Source: Tretioscincus oriximinensis
Taxonomy: Eukaryota; Chordata; Lepidosauria; Squamata; Gymnophthalmidae
NCBI GenBank assembly: GCA_022410635.1
Contig: JAJVDF010000448.1
Location: 957,941-1,021,940 of the forward strand
Reading direction: 5' to 3'
Length of the DNA: 64,000 nt
This document shows positions 55,706 through 64,000 of this stretch, piece by piece. A program made the position numbers and the translations under genes. Every line of letters starts with the position of its first letter. The stretch's first letter is position 1. The notes under the pieces were generated by a model. It was not told the DNA's origin. It saw only the letters and a program-made list of their open reading frames with translations, and did not search any database.

Positions 55706-55847
55706 ATGTATTTTCTTCTATTTCGTCAATATGTAAGGATCTATCATAGTTCCTGATCACAAATCTTATTCTACTAAACATGAAATCTGCATAGCTTGAT
55801 AGCTTGAGGGTCTGAACAGTGATTTCTCTGGCTCTTCATGAGGCCCA

Positions 55848-56115
55848 GAAGCTTCAAGACAGGACTAGACAGGTTGATGGACACCAAAGGTATAAATGGG
55901 TACTAGGATGAATGTCTGGATGTTGCTTCTGGGATAGAGCAACAGGCAGGACTCCTGAAATACCATTTGCAGGAAGTCATGAACAGGTACATATTTTGCT
56001 TCCTTCTGTTCAGACTGCCCAGGTGCATCTGGTGGGCCTCTGTATGAAACAAAATGCTGGAGTAGATGGGCTCTGGCCTGATTCAGTATGGCTGTTCTTA
56101 TATCCTTATGTTCTA
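55848..56115 (+). mobile_element. CR1-type LINE 3' end (TTCTTATG type)
   Basis: AGCTTCAAGACAGGACTAGA … GGTGCATCTGGTGGGCCTC … TATCCTTATGTTCTA. It ends about 270 bp from the NIPAL2 stop codon, antisense to that gene. Confidence 0.85.
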
Positions 56116-56383
56116 GGAGCATTATATGTGTGGATGCAGAAAAGCACTCACAGAATCACCAACTCTACCTAATTACATTTTCCCTCAGAAATAATAACTG
56201 GTTTAAATTTCCAGGCATTTCTGATAGTCAGGTGGATCCTCAAAGGGGATTAAATAACCATAGAAGCTGTCAGGGTAAAGTAACTTGACACGTAATGATC
56301 ATGTGGGATAAAAGGGTGGTGCTGAATAGAAAGTCAATATACATTTTCTCTCGTTAACTGGAATCTAAGACGCTCTCTTCTCT

Positions 56384-56478
56384 TCAGTGTTGGGTCTTCA
56401 CAGACTCACCTTCACTATCTAAAGAACCATAGAATACGCTGTTTGAATCTGGCTGTATTTTGCTCTTTGTCTTCTCTC
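56384..56478 (-). CDS. NIPAL2: NIPAL2 last coding exon
   Basis: Minus-strand acceptor caatcctgcag|GAGAG, then GEKTKSKIQPDSNSVFYG and SLDSEGESVKTQH with TGA. The KIQPDS...YG.L pattern is the conserved part of the NIPAL2 cytosolic tail; the end is six residues shorter than human. A donor-like GGTGAG inside the exon is not needed for the frame. Confidence 0.9.
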
Positions 56479-59400
56479 CTGCAGGATTGAAAAATAACAA
56501 TAATAATCTTTTTTTTAAAGGTTTTGGAGAACTAGGATACATCAAACCCAACACATTTAATTATATTCCTTTTAAAACATTTCTCACCGCAGGTTTTATT
56601 TCATTTTACAGTGATAGACTATGGCAATGGGATGGAAGTAATTCAAGATAGTTTTAAGAAAAGACCAGCTGAAATAGGAAAAGAAAATAAGTGAACACAA
56701 ATTTTATTAAAAATGATTGGAATAGATATCTGATGTGGGTTTTTCTCTTTGACCATTCCACTAATGGACGTTTTCCGCTGTGTGAGGAGAAATGACAGGC
56801 AAAATACTTCCAGGATCAAACTTACCAGGAATGTGGCCATAGTCAATGCATAATCTGCCTGATGGTTCTTTCCCTCCATTGTGAGTGATTATAAACACCC
56901 CAATAAATGTCAGAAAACACCTGCAGAAACAGCATCAAAGTTATGAATCCTTGAACAATGGAGAATGCTTATTTTAAAAAGTCAGTCCACAGTCTCAGAG
57001 AACCTGTTTTATGTGACCTTAGTGAAAAACTAGATTGCTTCATCCAAGGATCCTTTGATATACTTTCCCCTGAGTGGTCTAGTATAGAGTGTGTGTTTGT
57101 TTATATTTCTACATTACTAGGGGCATAGCAAAGGTCACAACACCCAGGGCAACCCCAAATTCTGCACCTCAAGCCACCCATCTGGTACTCCCCCTGCTGG
57201 AGCAAACATCTGGTGCCCCTTCCCAGATCCCACATACCTACCGCACCACAAACTAAAGCCTTAAATTTTGGCTTTGAAATTATCGCATTGGAACTGATGC
57301 AATAATTTTTCCTGCTCCCAGCGCTATCAAAGTTAAAATTATAGAATCATAGAATTACAGAGTTGGAAGGGACTCCAGGGTCTCTGGGTCCAACCTCCTG
57401 TTCAATGCAGGATCCATTAAACTATCCCAGACAAATGAATGTCCAGTGTCTGTTTAACACCTTCCAGCAAAGGCAAACTCACCACCTCCTGTGGCAAACT
57501 GTTCCACTGGTTTATCACCCTGACTGTTAGAAAGTTTTTTCTGATATCTAATCCAAATCTACTATATATTACAGGTTTATAAATACCATTTGGAGGCAAG
57601 GAAGCGTGTGAAAACTCTGGTTTCTCCCTTCCCAATTCCGCACCCAGGGCAAGTACTACACACACACACACAAACCGCCCCCCATTAATTAAACTTGTGT
57701 AAATTACCTTATACCTGAAGGTTTCAGGGCAGGTTAATAATAGGCTGGCCAGATGACCCCTTTTGGAGAGGGTAGAAACTTTTGGAGTGCCTCACGGTTT
57801 TTGCTGAGGAAATATTTTTTCAAAACGAAATTTTTTTAATTTTTTTTTCCTCAGGAGGCACCGCAAAACCAGGTTTTCACCCCCCCCAAAAAGGGGTCAT
57901 CTGGTCAGCATAGGTTATAACTATTATAAAACTGATAAAATTTTCAGTAGAAACTGAAAGTAGGAAGGTCTGTGGTAGGCACTATTATCTGCTTCTTCTT
58001 TTTCTTCTCCCAGGCTTTTGCCTCAGCCATAGAATAAAATCTGTAGTCTGCAAACATTCACACACACTATATGTGCTCTCCCCACACACACTTACCGAAG
58101 AAAGATAATCAGCCTTTTTTATGAAGGCACTTGTACGCCTGAAGAAACCCTCAGAAATACCAGTGTAAGTTCAGTACACCAGGCAGTAAAAAAGTACCAA
58201 ATTACAGTTCATCAAAGAACAAACTGACTGGACATCCAGGACCATCAGGTGATTCACCTGACAACCTTGGGCTCTGCATATTTATGTGCCTCATGAAAAG
58301 ATGCGTCACATCCAAACAGTCCTGGGAACTGTTGCATATTAGCACACATAGGCATGATGTCATCACACAGATGCAGAATTTCACCACATTATTAAGCCTG
58401 CATGTTGACGTCACGTGGCCATAGGAGGGGCACTATCATGGTGTCAGTGGCATTTTAGAAGATTTGTGAGTTCCCCACATGGCTATCAGCAATTTGGGCT
58501 TCATACAATTCATGAACTGCAGCATGACACATCCCTATGAGGAAGTCACTTCATGGGGTCCATGAGTTTGATAACATTTTTCTCTGTTGTTAGCTAAGCC
58601 ACGTCCCCAGCACCGTAGGCTGACCAGATGACCCCTTTTGGGAAGATGGGGGGGGGGGGGTTTGAAAACCCATTTTTGGGGTGCCTCCCGTTTTTTTCTG
58701 AGGAAAAAAAAATAAAAAAACAAAATATTTTTTGAAAAAAAATCTTTTTTTGAAAGAATTTTCCTCAGAAAAAACTGGGAGGCACCCCAAAATCAGATTT
58801 TCAACACACACACACCCAAAGGGGGTCATCTGGTCAGCCTATCAGAAGCCCTCCTTGAAGACCTGTTACAGATTCATCAACAGTTATCAAAAACATTGGC
58901 TCTGCTGATGCGCCAACAATCACATTATAATTAGCTTTCTTGTTTGAATAATTCCTTTGCTGGGAAAGCATCATACTGCTTATTGTGACAATTTTATCTC
59001 TGAATGACACAGGACAAGGTAATCAGGGCTGCTTGGTTTGAAACGGTGCCACTCTCTGGTGTGCTGTTATATGAACATTCGGGAAATGGCAGGAAAATCA
59101 CACTTGCTTGTGCTTATAAAGTCATACACATGCGAGAGGAAGGTACAGAAAATCCATCGAGGCCCTGTCCCTACTGTACCATATTCTGGGCTGTATCTTG
59201 GACTGCCTGCCATAATCTACACTGGCATGTGGATAGCCAAGATCTTTCCAGAGATATAGCCATAGAGATAGTGTCTGACCCACAAACCCCCTTCGCTTCA
59301 TGATGAGGCAATTACCAGTAAGTAACTATATTGTATTTCTTTTTTAGTTTCTTTCTATTTTAAGAACTAGGTCACATCTATTTTAAACCTTCTTCAATCC

Positions 59401-60883
59401 TCAAGAATGAGTCTGATCTATTTTTCAGTAGTCACAGTTTTTGTCAAGTTCACAAAAAAGGTGGGGGACTGGAACACATTTGTTCTTACGGACTGAGGAA
59501 GGTTTAAAGGTAAATGTGTGACTAGGGTCTTAGCTGTTGTCCAGTCTTAAATCAAGAGGATGATGATCCACACAGCAAAGTTTGCATAAGACAGAATTTG
59601 AGTGTTATCCCTTTTATAGGCCAGCTCTATGTATTTATTAAATAGTTCTGAAAGCCTTCTTGTTTGTTCCTTATTCATTTGGACATTTCTGTCCTGACTA
59701 AGTAAAATAAAAATTTGATGGGATAAAATGTATTCATTCCTGAGAAAAATAATAGTCTGCTTTTTTAACATAAGCATCTCTGTTTCTCTGTTCTAGGTGC
59801 TTTTTAAAAACGGCCTCTGCATTTAAAAAAGAAAAATGTAATACATATTTCATTTTATTTGCATAATGTAGCACATCTTGCAAAAACAAACCAGCCAAGT
59901 ATACATCTTCTTCCTGCCTGAGAATAAAATGTTGATCTGGTGTATATTTTGCAAAGCTTGTTTGATTTTGTTTGACCTCTTGACAACTTTCTAATATGTC
60001 AGCTATTACATACTAGATTCTGATTGCTCTGAAATTCTGACCTTAACTTTTTTGCCAATAAGTTATTTGGAGAAGTTGATTGGTTCCTTCTACTCTCTTC
60101 GCTTTGCAGATTGAGAAGTCAGAGTCAGAAAGGAAAAGCCAGACATACACACTGATTTTGCAGGCTGAAAAAGAATATATACTACAGGTTGCGTTCTCAT
60201 GGGGGTGAAAGAAGGAGGAGAAGGAGAAGGAGGGGCTGCTGAGGAGGAGGTGGGGAAGTTGACAGGACGTCTCTTCATGTTCCCCTTCCTTTCTCAGACC
60301 TGATCTCCAGGCAGGAAACCCTGAATAAGTGGGGTCAGGGAGGGAGCACTGGATACGTCTAGTGGGGAAGGGGGCGCATAAGTGAGAGGGGTGCTAAATT
60401 CAGGCTTGACACCTGGTTCTGTAATACTTCAGTATGCATCTGACCGCACAGGCTGACCGCATAGGCTGACCCTTTTGGTTGAAAACCCTTTTTTGGGTGC
60501 ATCCTGTTTTTTTCTGAGGAAAACAAAATTCAAAAAATGTTTTTTTAAAAAAATCTTTTTTTGAAAAAACTTTCCTCAGAAAAAACTGGGAGGCACCCTA
60601 AAGCAGGGTTTTCAACCCCCCCCCCAAAAAAGGGGTCATCTGGTCAGCCTAGATCTCAAGATGGTCTCAAATCAAATCCAACTGCAGGTTTGCGATTATC
60701 TTTTCCCTGAAGATGCCAGAGACTGAATCTGCACTCTCTGCATGTAAAGAAGAGTTCATACTGCAAAGACACAGCCACACATGCATATTTGAATAAAGCT
60801 GCTCAAAGAATATACTTACCCAAAGAGAAACATGAAGCCACTCAGTAACCCTGCACCCTGGAATTCCTGATAAAAAATGGCTC
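56384..60883 (-). CDS. NIPAL2: NIPAL2, last three coding exons (partial gene)
   Basis: Minus-strand exons 60820-60883, 56826-56920 and 56384-56478 join in one frame to a TGA at 56384-56386. Their peptides, AIFYQEFQGAGLLSGFMFLF, CFLTFIGVFIITHNGGKEP...CIDYGHIP, and KIQPDSNSVFYGSLDSEGES, line up with the end of human NIPAL2 (IIFYQEFLGAPFLTVFIYLFG, CFLSFLGVFLVTRN, KIQPDSHSLSYGTL). NIPA-like proteins are multi-pass membrane proteins of the NIPA magnesium-transporter family; NIPAL2's own substrate is poorly defined. The visible part covers the last two membrane segments and the cytosolic tail. It is convergent with POP1, as in human. All splice sites are GT-AG. The remaining exons were not found up to 64000 and must lie to the right. 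The 3' UTR end is unclear; a minus-strand AATAAA at 55336-55341 is a candidate. Confidence 0.93.
56826..56920 (-). CDS. NIPAL2: NIPAL2 penultimate exon
   Basis: Minus-strand acceptor gtttctgcag and donor CCTG|gtaag. It encodes CFLTFIGVFIITHN (end of the last membrane helix) and the start of the tail, GGKEPSGRLCIDYGHIP, matching human IDFGNIPG at its end. Confidence 0.93.
57342..57600 (-). mobile_element. CR1 3' end (ATAGAATCATAGAATTACAG type)
   Basis: TATAGAATCATAGAATTACA then GAGTTGGAAGGGACTCC, CAATGCAGGATCCATTAAAC. On the minus strand an eroded ORF2 C-terminal frame (VINQWNSLPQEVV) is visible. Lies in a NIPAL2 intron. Confidence 0.85.
57741..57912. mobile_element. Short symmetric foldback element (TAGGCTGACCAGATGA)
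   Basis: 172 bp; left TAGGCTGGCCAGATGACCCC, right GGGGTCATCTGGTCAGCATA; shortened left arm. In the NIPAL2 intron between 56921 and 60819. Confidence 0.85.
58616..58841. mobile_element. Short symmetric foldback element (TAGGCTGACCAGATGA)
   Basis: 226 bp, the longest of the short copies; perfect termini TAGGCTGACCAGATGACCCC and GGGTCATCTGGTCAGCCTA, with a CA-repeat in the right arm. Same NIPAL2 intron. Confidence 0.88.
60449..60651. mobile_element. Short foldback element with duplicated left terminus
   Basis: The left end reads CAGGCTGACCGCATAGGCTG then ACCCTTTTGG: part of the terminus (AGGCTGACC) is repeated 13 bp apart and CAGATGACC is missing from the inner copy. The right end AAGGGGTCATCTGGTCAGCC is normal. 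It lies 168 bp from the NIPAL2 64-nt exon. Confidence 0.85.
60820..60883 (-). CDS. NIPAL2: NIPAL2 third-last exon (64 nt)
   Basis: Minus-strand acceptor ttgtcctag|GAGCC and donor TTTGG|gtaagt. Two bases finish a glycine codon, then 20 codons (AIFYQEF...FLF) and two bases follow. The IFYQEF motif opens the penultimate membrane helix of NIPA family proteins. Skipping this exon would shift the frame (64 is not a multiple of 3). Foldback elements lie 168 bp and 105 bp away on its two sides. Confidence 0.93.
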
Positions 60884-60988
60884 CTAGGACAAGATAATTC
60901 AGAAATTGCCTTTCTTAAGATTTGAACACTTCTTTTGTCTTTCAACTCATAAAAGAAACACAGAATATACTCATAGGCCTCACTATAG

Positions 60989-61191
60989 TAGGCTGAACAG
61001 ATGACCCTGGGGGTGGGGTGGGGGTTGAAAATCCATTTTGGGGGTGCCTCCCATTTTTTTCTGAGGAAAAACAAAATGAATTTTTTTTTGAAAAAAAATC
61101 TTTTTTTGAAAAAGATTTCCTCAGAAAAAACAGGGAGGTACCCCAAAACCATGTTTTCACCCCCCCCCAAAGGGGTCATCTGGTCAGCCTA
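60989..61191. mobile_element. Short symmetric foldback element (TAGGCTGACCAGATGA)
   Basis: 203 bp; left TAGGCTGAACAGATGACCC, right AGGGGTCATCTGGTCAGCCT. It lies 105 bp on the other side of the 64-nt NIPAL2 exon. Confidence 0.88.
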
Positions 61192-61497
61192 AAAACGGGA
61201 ATGAAAATGGAGTCACTTGATGTTGGCTACACTCCTGGAGCATGAGCAGAGGGCATGTATCTTGGTAGTATTCCCTCCTTTCTAGGATGTGAGTTTGCCC
61301 TCTATGCATATTTTTAGGAGGTCTGTTTGTGTGGGATGAGGAGCAGGCTCCAGAGGGCAAAGGCACTATGCTCCAAAAGTACTCTCTCCCTGTCAATTGC
61401 CAGGACTTTGATCAGAATAATTGTGCATAGTCTAACAGGATATTTCCATTTTTTAATTTTTAATCTTGTCCCATTTATGATGAATAGAATAGGCAAT

Positions 61498-61702
61498 TAG
61501 GCTGACCAGATGATCCCTTTTGGTGTGTGTTGAAAACCCAGTTTTGGGGTGCCTCCTGTTTTTTTCTGAGGAAATTTCTTTCAAAAAAAGATTTTTTTTC
61601 ATTTTTTTGTTTCTTTTTCATTTTTTTTCCTCAGAAAAAACCTGGAGGCACCCCCAAAACAGGTTTTCAACCCCCCCAAAAAGAGGTCATCTGGTCAGCC
61701 TA
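61498..61702. mobile_element. Short symmetric foldback element (TAGGCTGACCAGATGA)
   Basis: 205 bp; left TAGGCTGACCAGATGATCCC, right GAGGTCATCTGGTCAGCCTA. Followed within 90 bp by a pyrimidine microsatellite. Inside a NIPAL2 intron. Confidence 0.88.
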
Positions 61703-61784
61703 ACTAGCTGGCATCCCCCCACTCCTTGCCAGTGTTTTCAGTTATGGCCTCCTCTCTTCCCTTGTATTTCCTTCTACCCTTCTC

Positions 61785-61791
61785 CCTTTCT

Positions 61792-61829
<38 letters not shown>

Positions 61830-61945
61830 TTTTTTCTTTTTCTCCATCCTTCCTTTCCTTTTTTCTCTCCATATCTTCCTTCTTTATCTTCCTTTCTTTC
61901 CTCTTCCTTTTCTTCTTTCCTCCTTATCTTTCTCCCTTCTTATCT
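61785..61945. repeat. (TTTC)n and pyrimidine-rich tract
   Basis: A clean CTTT run at about 61792-61826 inside 160 bp of almost pure C/T sequence. Confidence 0.9.
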
Positions 61946-62021
61946 GGAGGCTGCCAAAGTTCTGAACGCTGATATTAGTCAGGGAATATTGATCTCTTTA
62001 ATACATATATATTATATGTAT

Positions 62022-62073
62022 CTGTCTATCTGTTTGCCTATCTGTTTGCCTATCTGTTTGCCTATCTGTCTGC

Positions 62074-62155
<82 letters not shown>

Positions 62156-62175
62156 GTCTATCTGTCTATCTATAC
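62022..62175. repeat. (TATC)n microsatellite with CTGT/TTGC variants
   Basis: About 20 uninterrupted TATC units at 62075-62155, preceded by four larger repeats of the form CTATCTGTTTGC. The serine/isoleucine/tyrosine ORF here is an artefact. Confidence 0.95.
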
Positions 62176-62179
62176 ATCC

Positions 62180-63290
62180 ATCAATCTATTAAGGATGTAT
62201 TAATAATATATATATTCTGATTATCATAGCTTTGCTAAATAATTGCACAAACTGGCAAGCTCAGATATTGACGGAAAGAGAGCTCTTTCTGGTATTAGTT
62301 GATTTACACATGAGTACAACACATGGCCAGTAATTAATAAATTGAACATTTATAGGTTAACAAATCTGGCATATGTAGGCTAATGCGAGTACATCCTTTC
62401 ATTTCAGTTTTTAATAGATCATTATTCAGGTAAAGTGCAATGTGAGTCAGGATCTTTAGAAGCTCCCCCCAAAGCACACAGAATCAAATTCTCCATTTGG
62501 TTACATCATTACAGCTGTTTGGGGTAAATCTTTCCTCTGGATCATACAGCATAGGCCTGTTTTAATCCAGCTGCTGAACCAATCCATATTTTTAAGCTTT
62601 GGTGAGCTGCAAATAAGTATTTGACATAAAATAATGGAATTTCTGTATGCAGATCTCCTGAAAACCAATGACACAGAAGGCCCCTGTGTGTGCTAAAGGG
62701 ATCATAAAAGTTATAGTAACAATAACATTTTGGCTCAATGCAATTGTGGCATATTGGTCCCAATTTGCTCACTTGTTCTTACAACAGCATAGAATACTAG
62801 AGAATTGGAATCTCTTTTCAATCATATCCAGTTCAAAAGTTCTCACCCAGGATAAAATGTTAATAGCTTTAAATGGCTTTGGCTTCGTTCTAATTCCTTC
62901 ACTTTAGCCCAGCATGGACATCTCCCCTGAAAGAGAATATGGACTCTGACTCTTGTACAGCACAGCTGGTTGTTATCTTAGGCTTTGGCTTCATGACTGA
63001 AATTACTTTAGCAGGTAACAGATCGAGAGGCCTACAGGCACATGGGAAAAGCATCCATTGTATGTCACTGCAGGTACCTGTAATAAACTAGCAAAGCAGG
63101 GTAGATGGGGAATGTCAGCCTTAAGAAAATGACATTTTGATGACATTAGATTTTATTGTCCCCACTGAATTGGAAAGTCATATTGAAAATGCATTGCTGG
63201 ACACTGGATGTGTTTTCAGTCTCCGTTCAGCACTTATAGGCACAGTAGATTTCAATGGGGTATTTAGATATATTAGGCTATTTTTGCACT
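62180..63290. other. NIPAL2 intron, no exon recognised
   Basis: I searched the minus strand for the preceding NIPAL2 exon (family motif NQATKLYNTT...VPVNH) and did not find it here or in the rest of the window, so this intron probably continues past 64000. No repeat family assigned. Confidence 0.4.
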
Positions 63291-63356
63291 TGATCTTACT
63301 CTGACTTATATCTCAGTATATAGGGACTTGCTGTTTCCATGCTAGTGCAGACTAAG

Positions 63357-63565
63357 GCTGCGTGCACACAGCTATTTTATTCCTCAGTTGGCGCGAGATG
63401 AGGAAGGTTCTGGCACATGTGTTAAGCTGTTTCAGCAGTCCTTCTGCAATAAACGCCATTTATCCCAGAATAAATTATTGCTGGGATAATCAGGCATCAT
63501 TGTGGAGAGCCTCCGAGATCTCGCAGCCAACCTTTGTCATCTCGTAACCAACCCCTTTCCTCTCC
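63357..63565 (+). repeat. Unnamed dispersed repeat, copy related to 40884-41085
   Basis: GCGTGCACACAGCTATTTTA … GGCGCGAGATGAGGAAGG … GCCATTTATCCCAGAATAAA … ATCTCGCAGCCAACC. The outer sequence GCGTGCACACAG resembles the start of 54636-54650 (GCTACGTCCACACGG). Confidence 0.7.
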
Positions 63566-63689
63566 CATGTGAACATTTTTAGTGCAAGAGACAGGAGGGG
63601 AGAGATGACAGGAGGAAGCGCCGCCTCCTTGCTTCGGCGGGGAAATCTGCCCACCTTTTCCTAAGCCCAGGCTGTCCTCCGCCTGCTTT

Positions 63690-63815
63690 TGGGGGCTGCT
63701 GCCTGGAAATCGGCTCTGTGAAGCAATGAGCAGGACGTCGGCTGAGGTGAGGAGGAGGAGGTAGGGAGGTTGACAGGATGTCTGTCAATGTTCCCCTTCA
63801 TTTCACTGAGCTGAT
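63690..63815 (+). repeat. Fragment related to 60230-60310
   Basis: GGAGGAGGTAGGGAGGTTG then ACAGGATGTCTGTCAATGTT and CCCCTTCATTTCACTGAGC parallel GGAGGTGGGGAAGTTGACAGG … GTTCCCCTTCCTTTCTCAG at 60245-60300. Dispersed repeat of unknown type. Confidence 0.5.
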
Positions 63816-63819
63816 CAAA

Positions 63820-64000
63820 TAGAATGTCAGCCTTTGGGCAGAATACCCTTGTAAGCCGCTTTGAGTCCCTTTGAAAGGTGAGAAAAGCTGGGTATAAGAA
63901 CCCAGTTCTTCTTCTTCTTCTTCTTCTTCTTCTTCTTCTTCTTCTTCTTCTTCTTCTTCTTCTTCTTCTTCTTCTTCTTCTTCTTCTTCTTCTTCTTCTT
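63820..64000 (+). mobile_element. tRNA-derived SINE, family A 3' end with expanded (TTC)n
   Basis: ATAGAATGTCAGCCTTTGGG through GCCGCTTTGAGTCCCTTTG and GGGTATAAGAACCCAG, then a pure TTC run from about 63906 to the window end (over 30 units, length unknown because it is cut off). Confidence 0.9.

Noticed and set aside
60667..61179. 170-codon minus-strand frame containing the NIPAL2 exon region
   Set aside because: It reads the NIPAL2 exon in the wrong frame and the foldback element; the real exon is 60820-60883 in another frame with GT-AG borders.
61989..62192. 67-codon serine/isoleucine/leucine repeat protein
   Set aside because: Direct translation of the (TATC)n microsatellite.
62900..63000. 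Possible upstream NIPAL2 exon (minus-strand AACCAGCTGTGCTGTACAAG resembling NQATKLYN)
   Set aside because: The matching codons are out of frame with each other and there is no splice pair or continuing VPVNH-type sequence.

Overview
The window comes from a vertebrate nuclear genome, most likely a squamate reptile (a lizard). Evidence: spliced vertebrate genes with long repeat-filled introns, abundant CR1-type LINE 3' ends (one family ending in repeated TTCTTATG, the other in ATAGAATCATAGAGTTGG-type termini), tRNA-derived SINEs with TTC tails, and many small foldback DNA elements. The species assignment is inference.

Three genes can be recognised, in the order RIDA(-) - POP1(+) - NIPAL2(-). 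As far as I recall, the human chromosome 8 block has the same order and orientations. (1) 208-272, minus: first coding exon of RIDA; the rest lies left of the window. (2) About 300-700: a CpG-rich head-to-head promoter shared by RIDA and POP1. (3) 2442-25390, plus: complete POP1, the large protein subunit of RNase P/MRP. It has 15 coding exons (plus an inferred untranslated first exon), all introns GT-AG, and joins into one open frame of 964 or 965 residues; tandem poly(A) signals follow at about 25.5 kb. (4) 25.5-56.3 kb: about 31 kb between the convergent genes with no coding gene I can support. It is filled with CR1 tails, SINEs, foldback elements, microsatellites and one 377-bp assembly gap (46726-47102) inside a 64-bp-period tandem repeat. 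(5) 56384-60883, minus: the last three coding exons of NIPAL2 (a NIPA-type membrane transporter family member); its 5' part lies right of the window.

No new gene system is present. The unusual material is repeat architecture. A foldback family with termini TAGGCTGACCAGATGA has at least 12 copies, five of them packed into NIPAL2 introns around a 64-nt exon. The short symmetric copies look like inverted duplications of the left end of a longer asymmetric element. One copy (38.6 kb) has extended its palindrome 39 bp into unique flank, as expected from template switching. A separate foldback SINE-like family carries perfect 13-bp target-site duplications. Two 550-560-bp hAT-like elements carry perfect 8-bp duplications.
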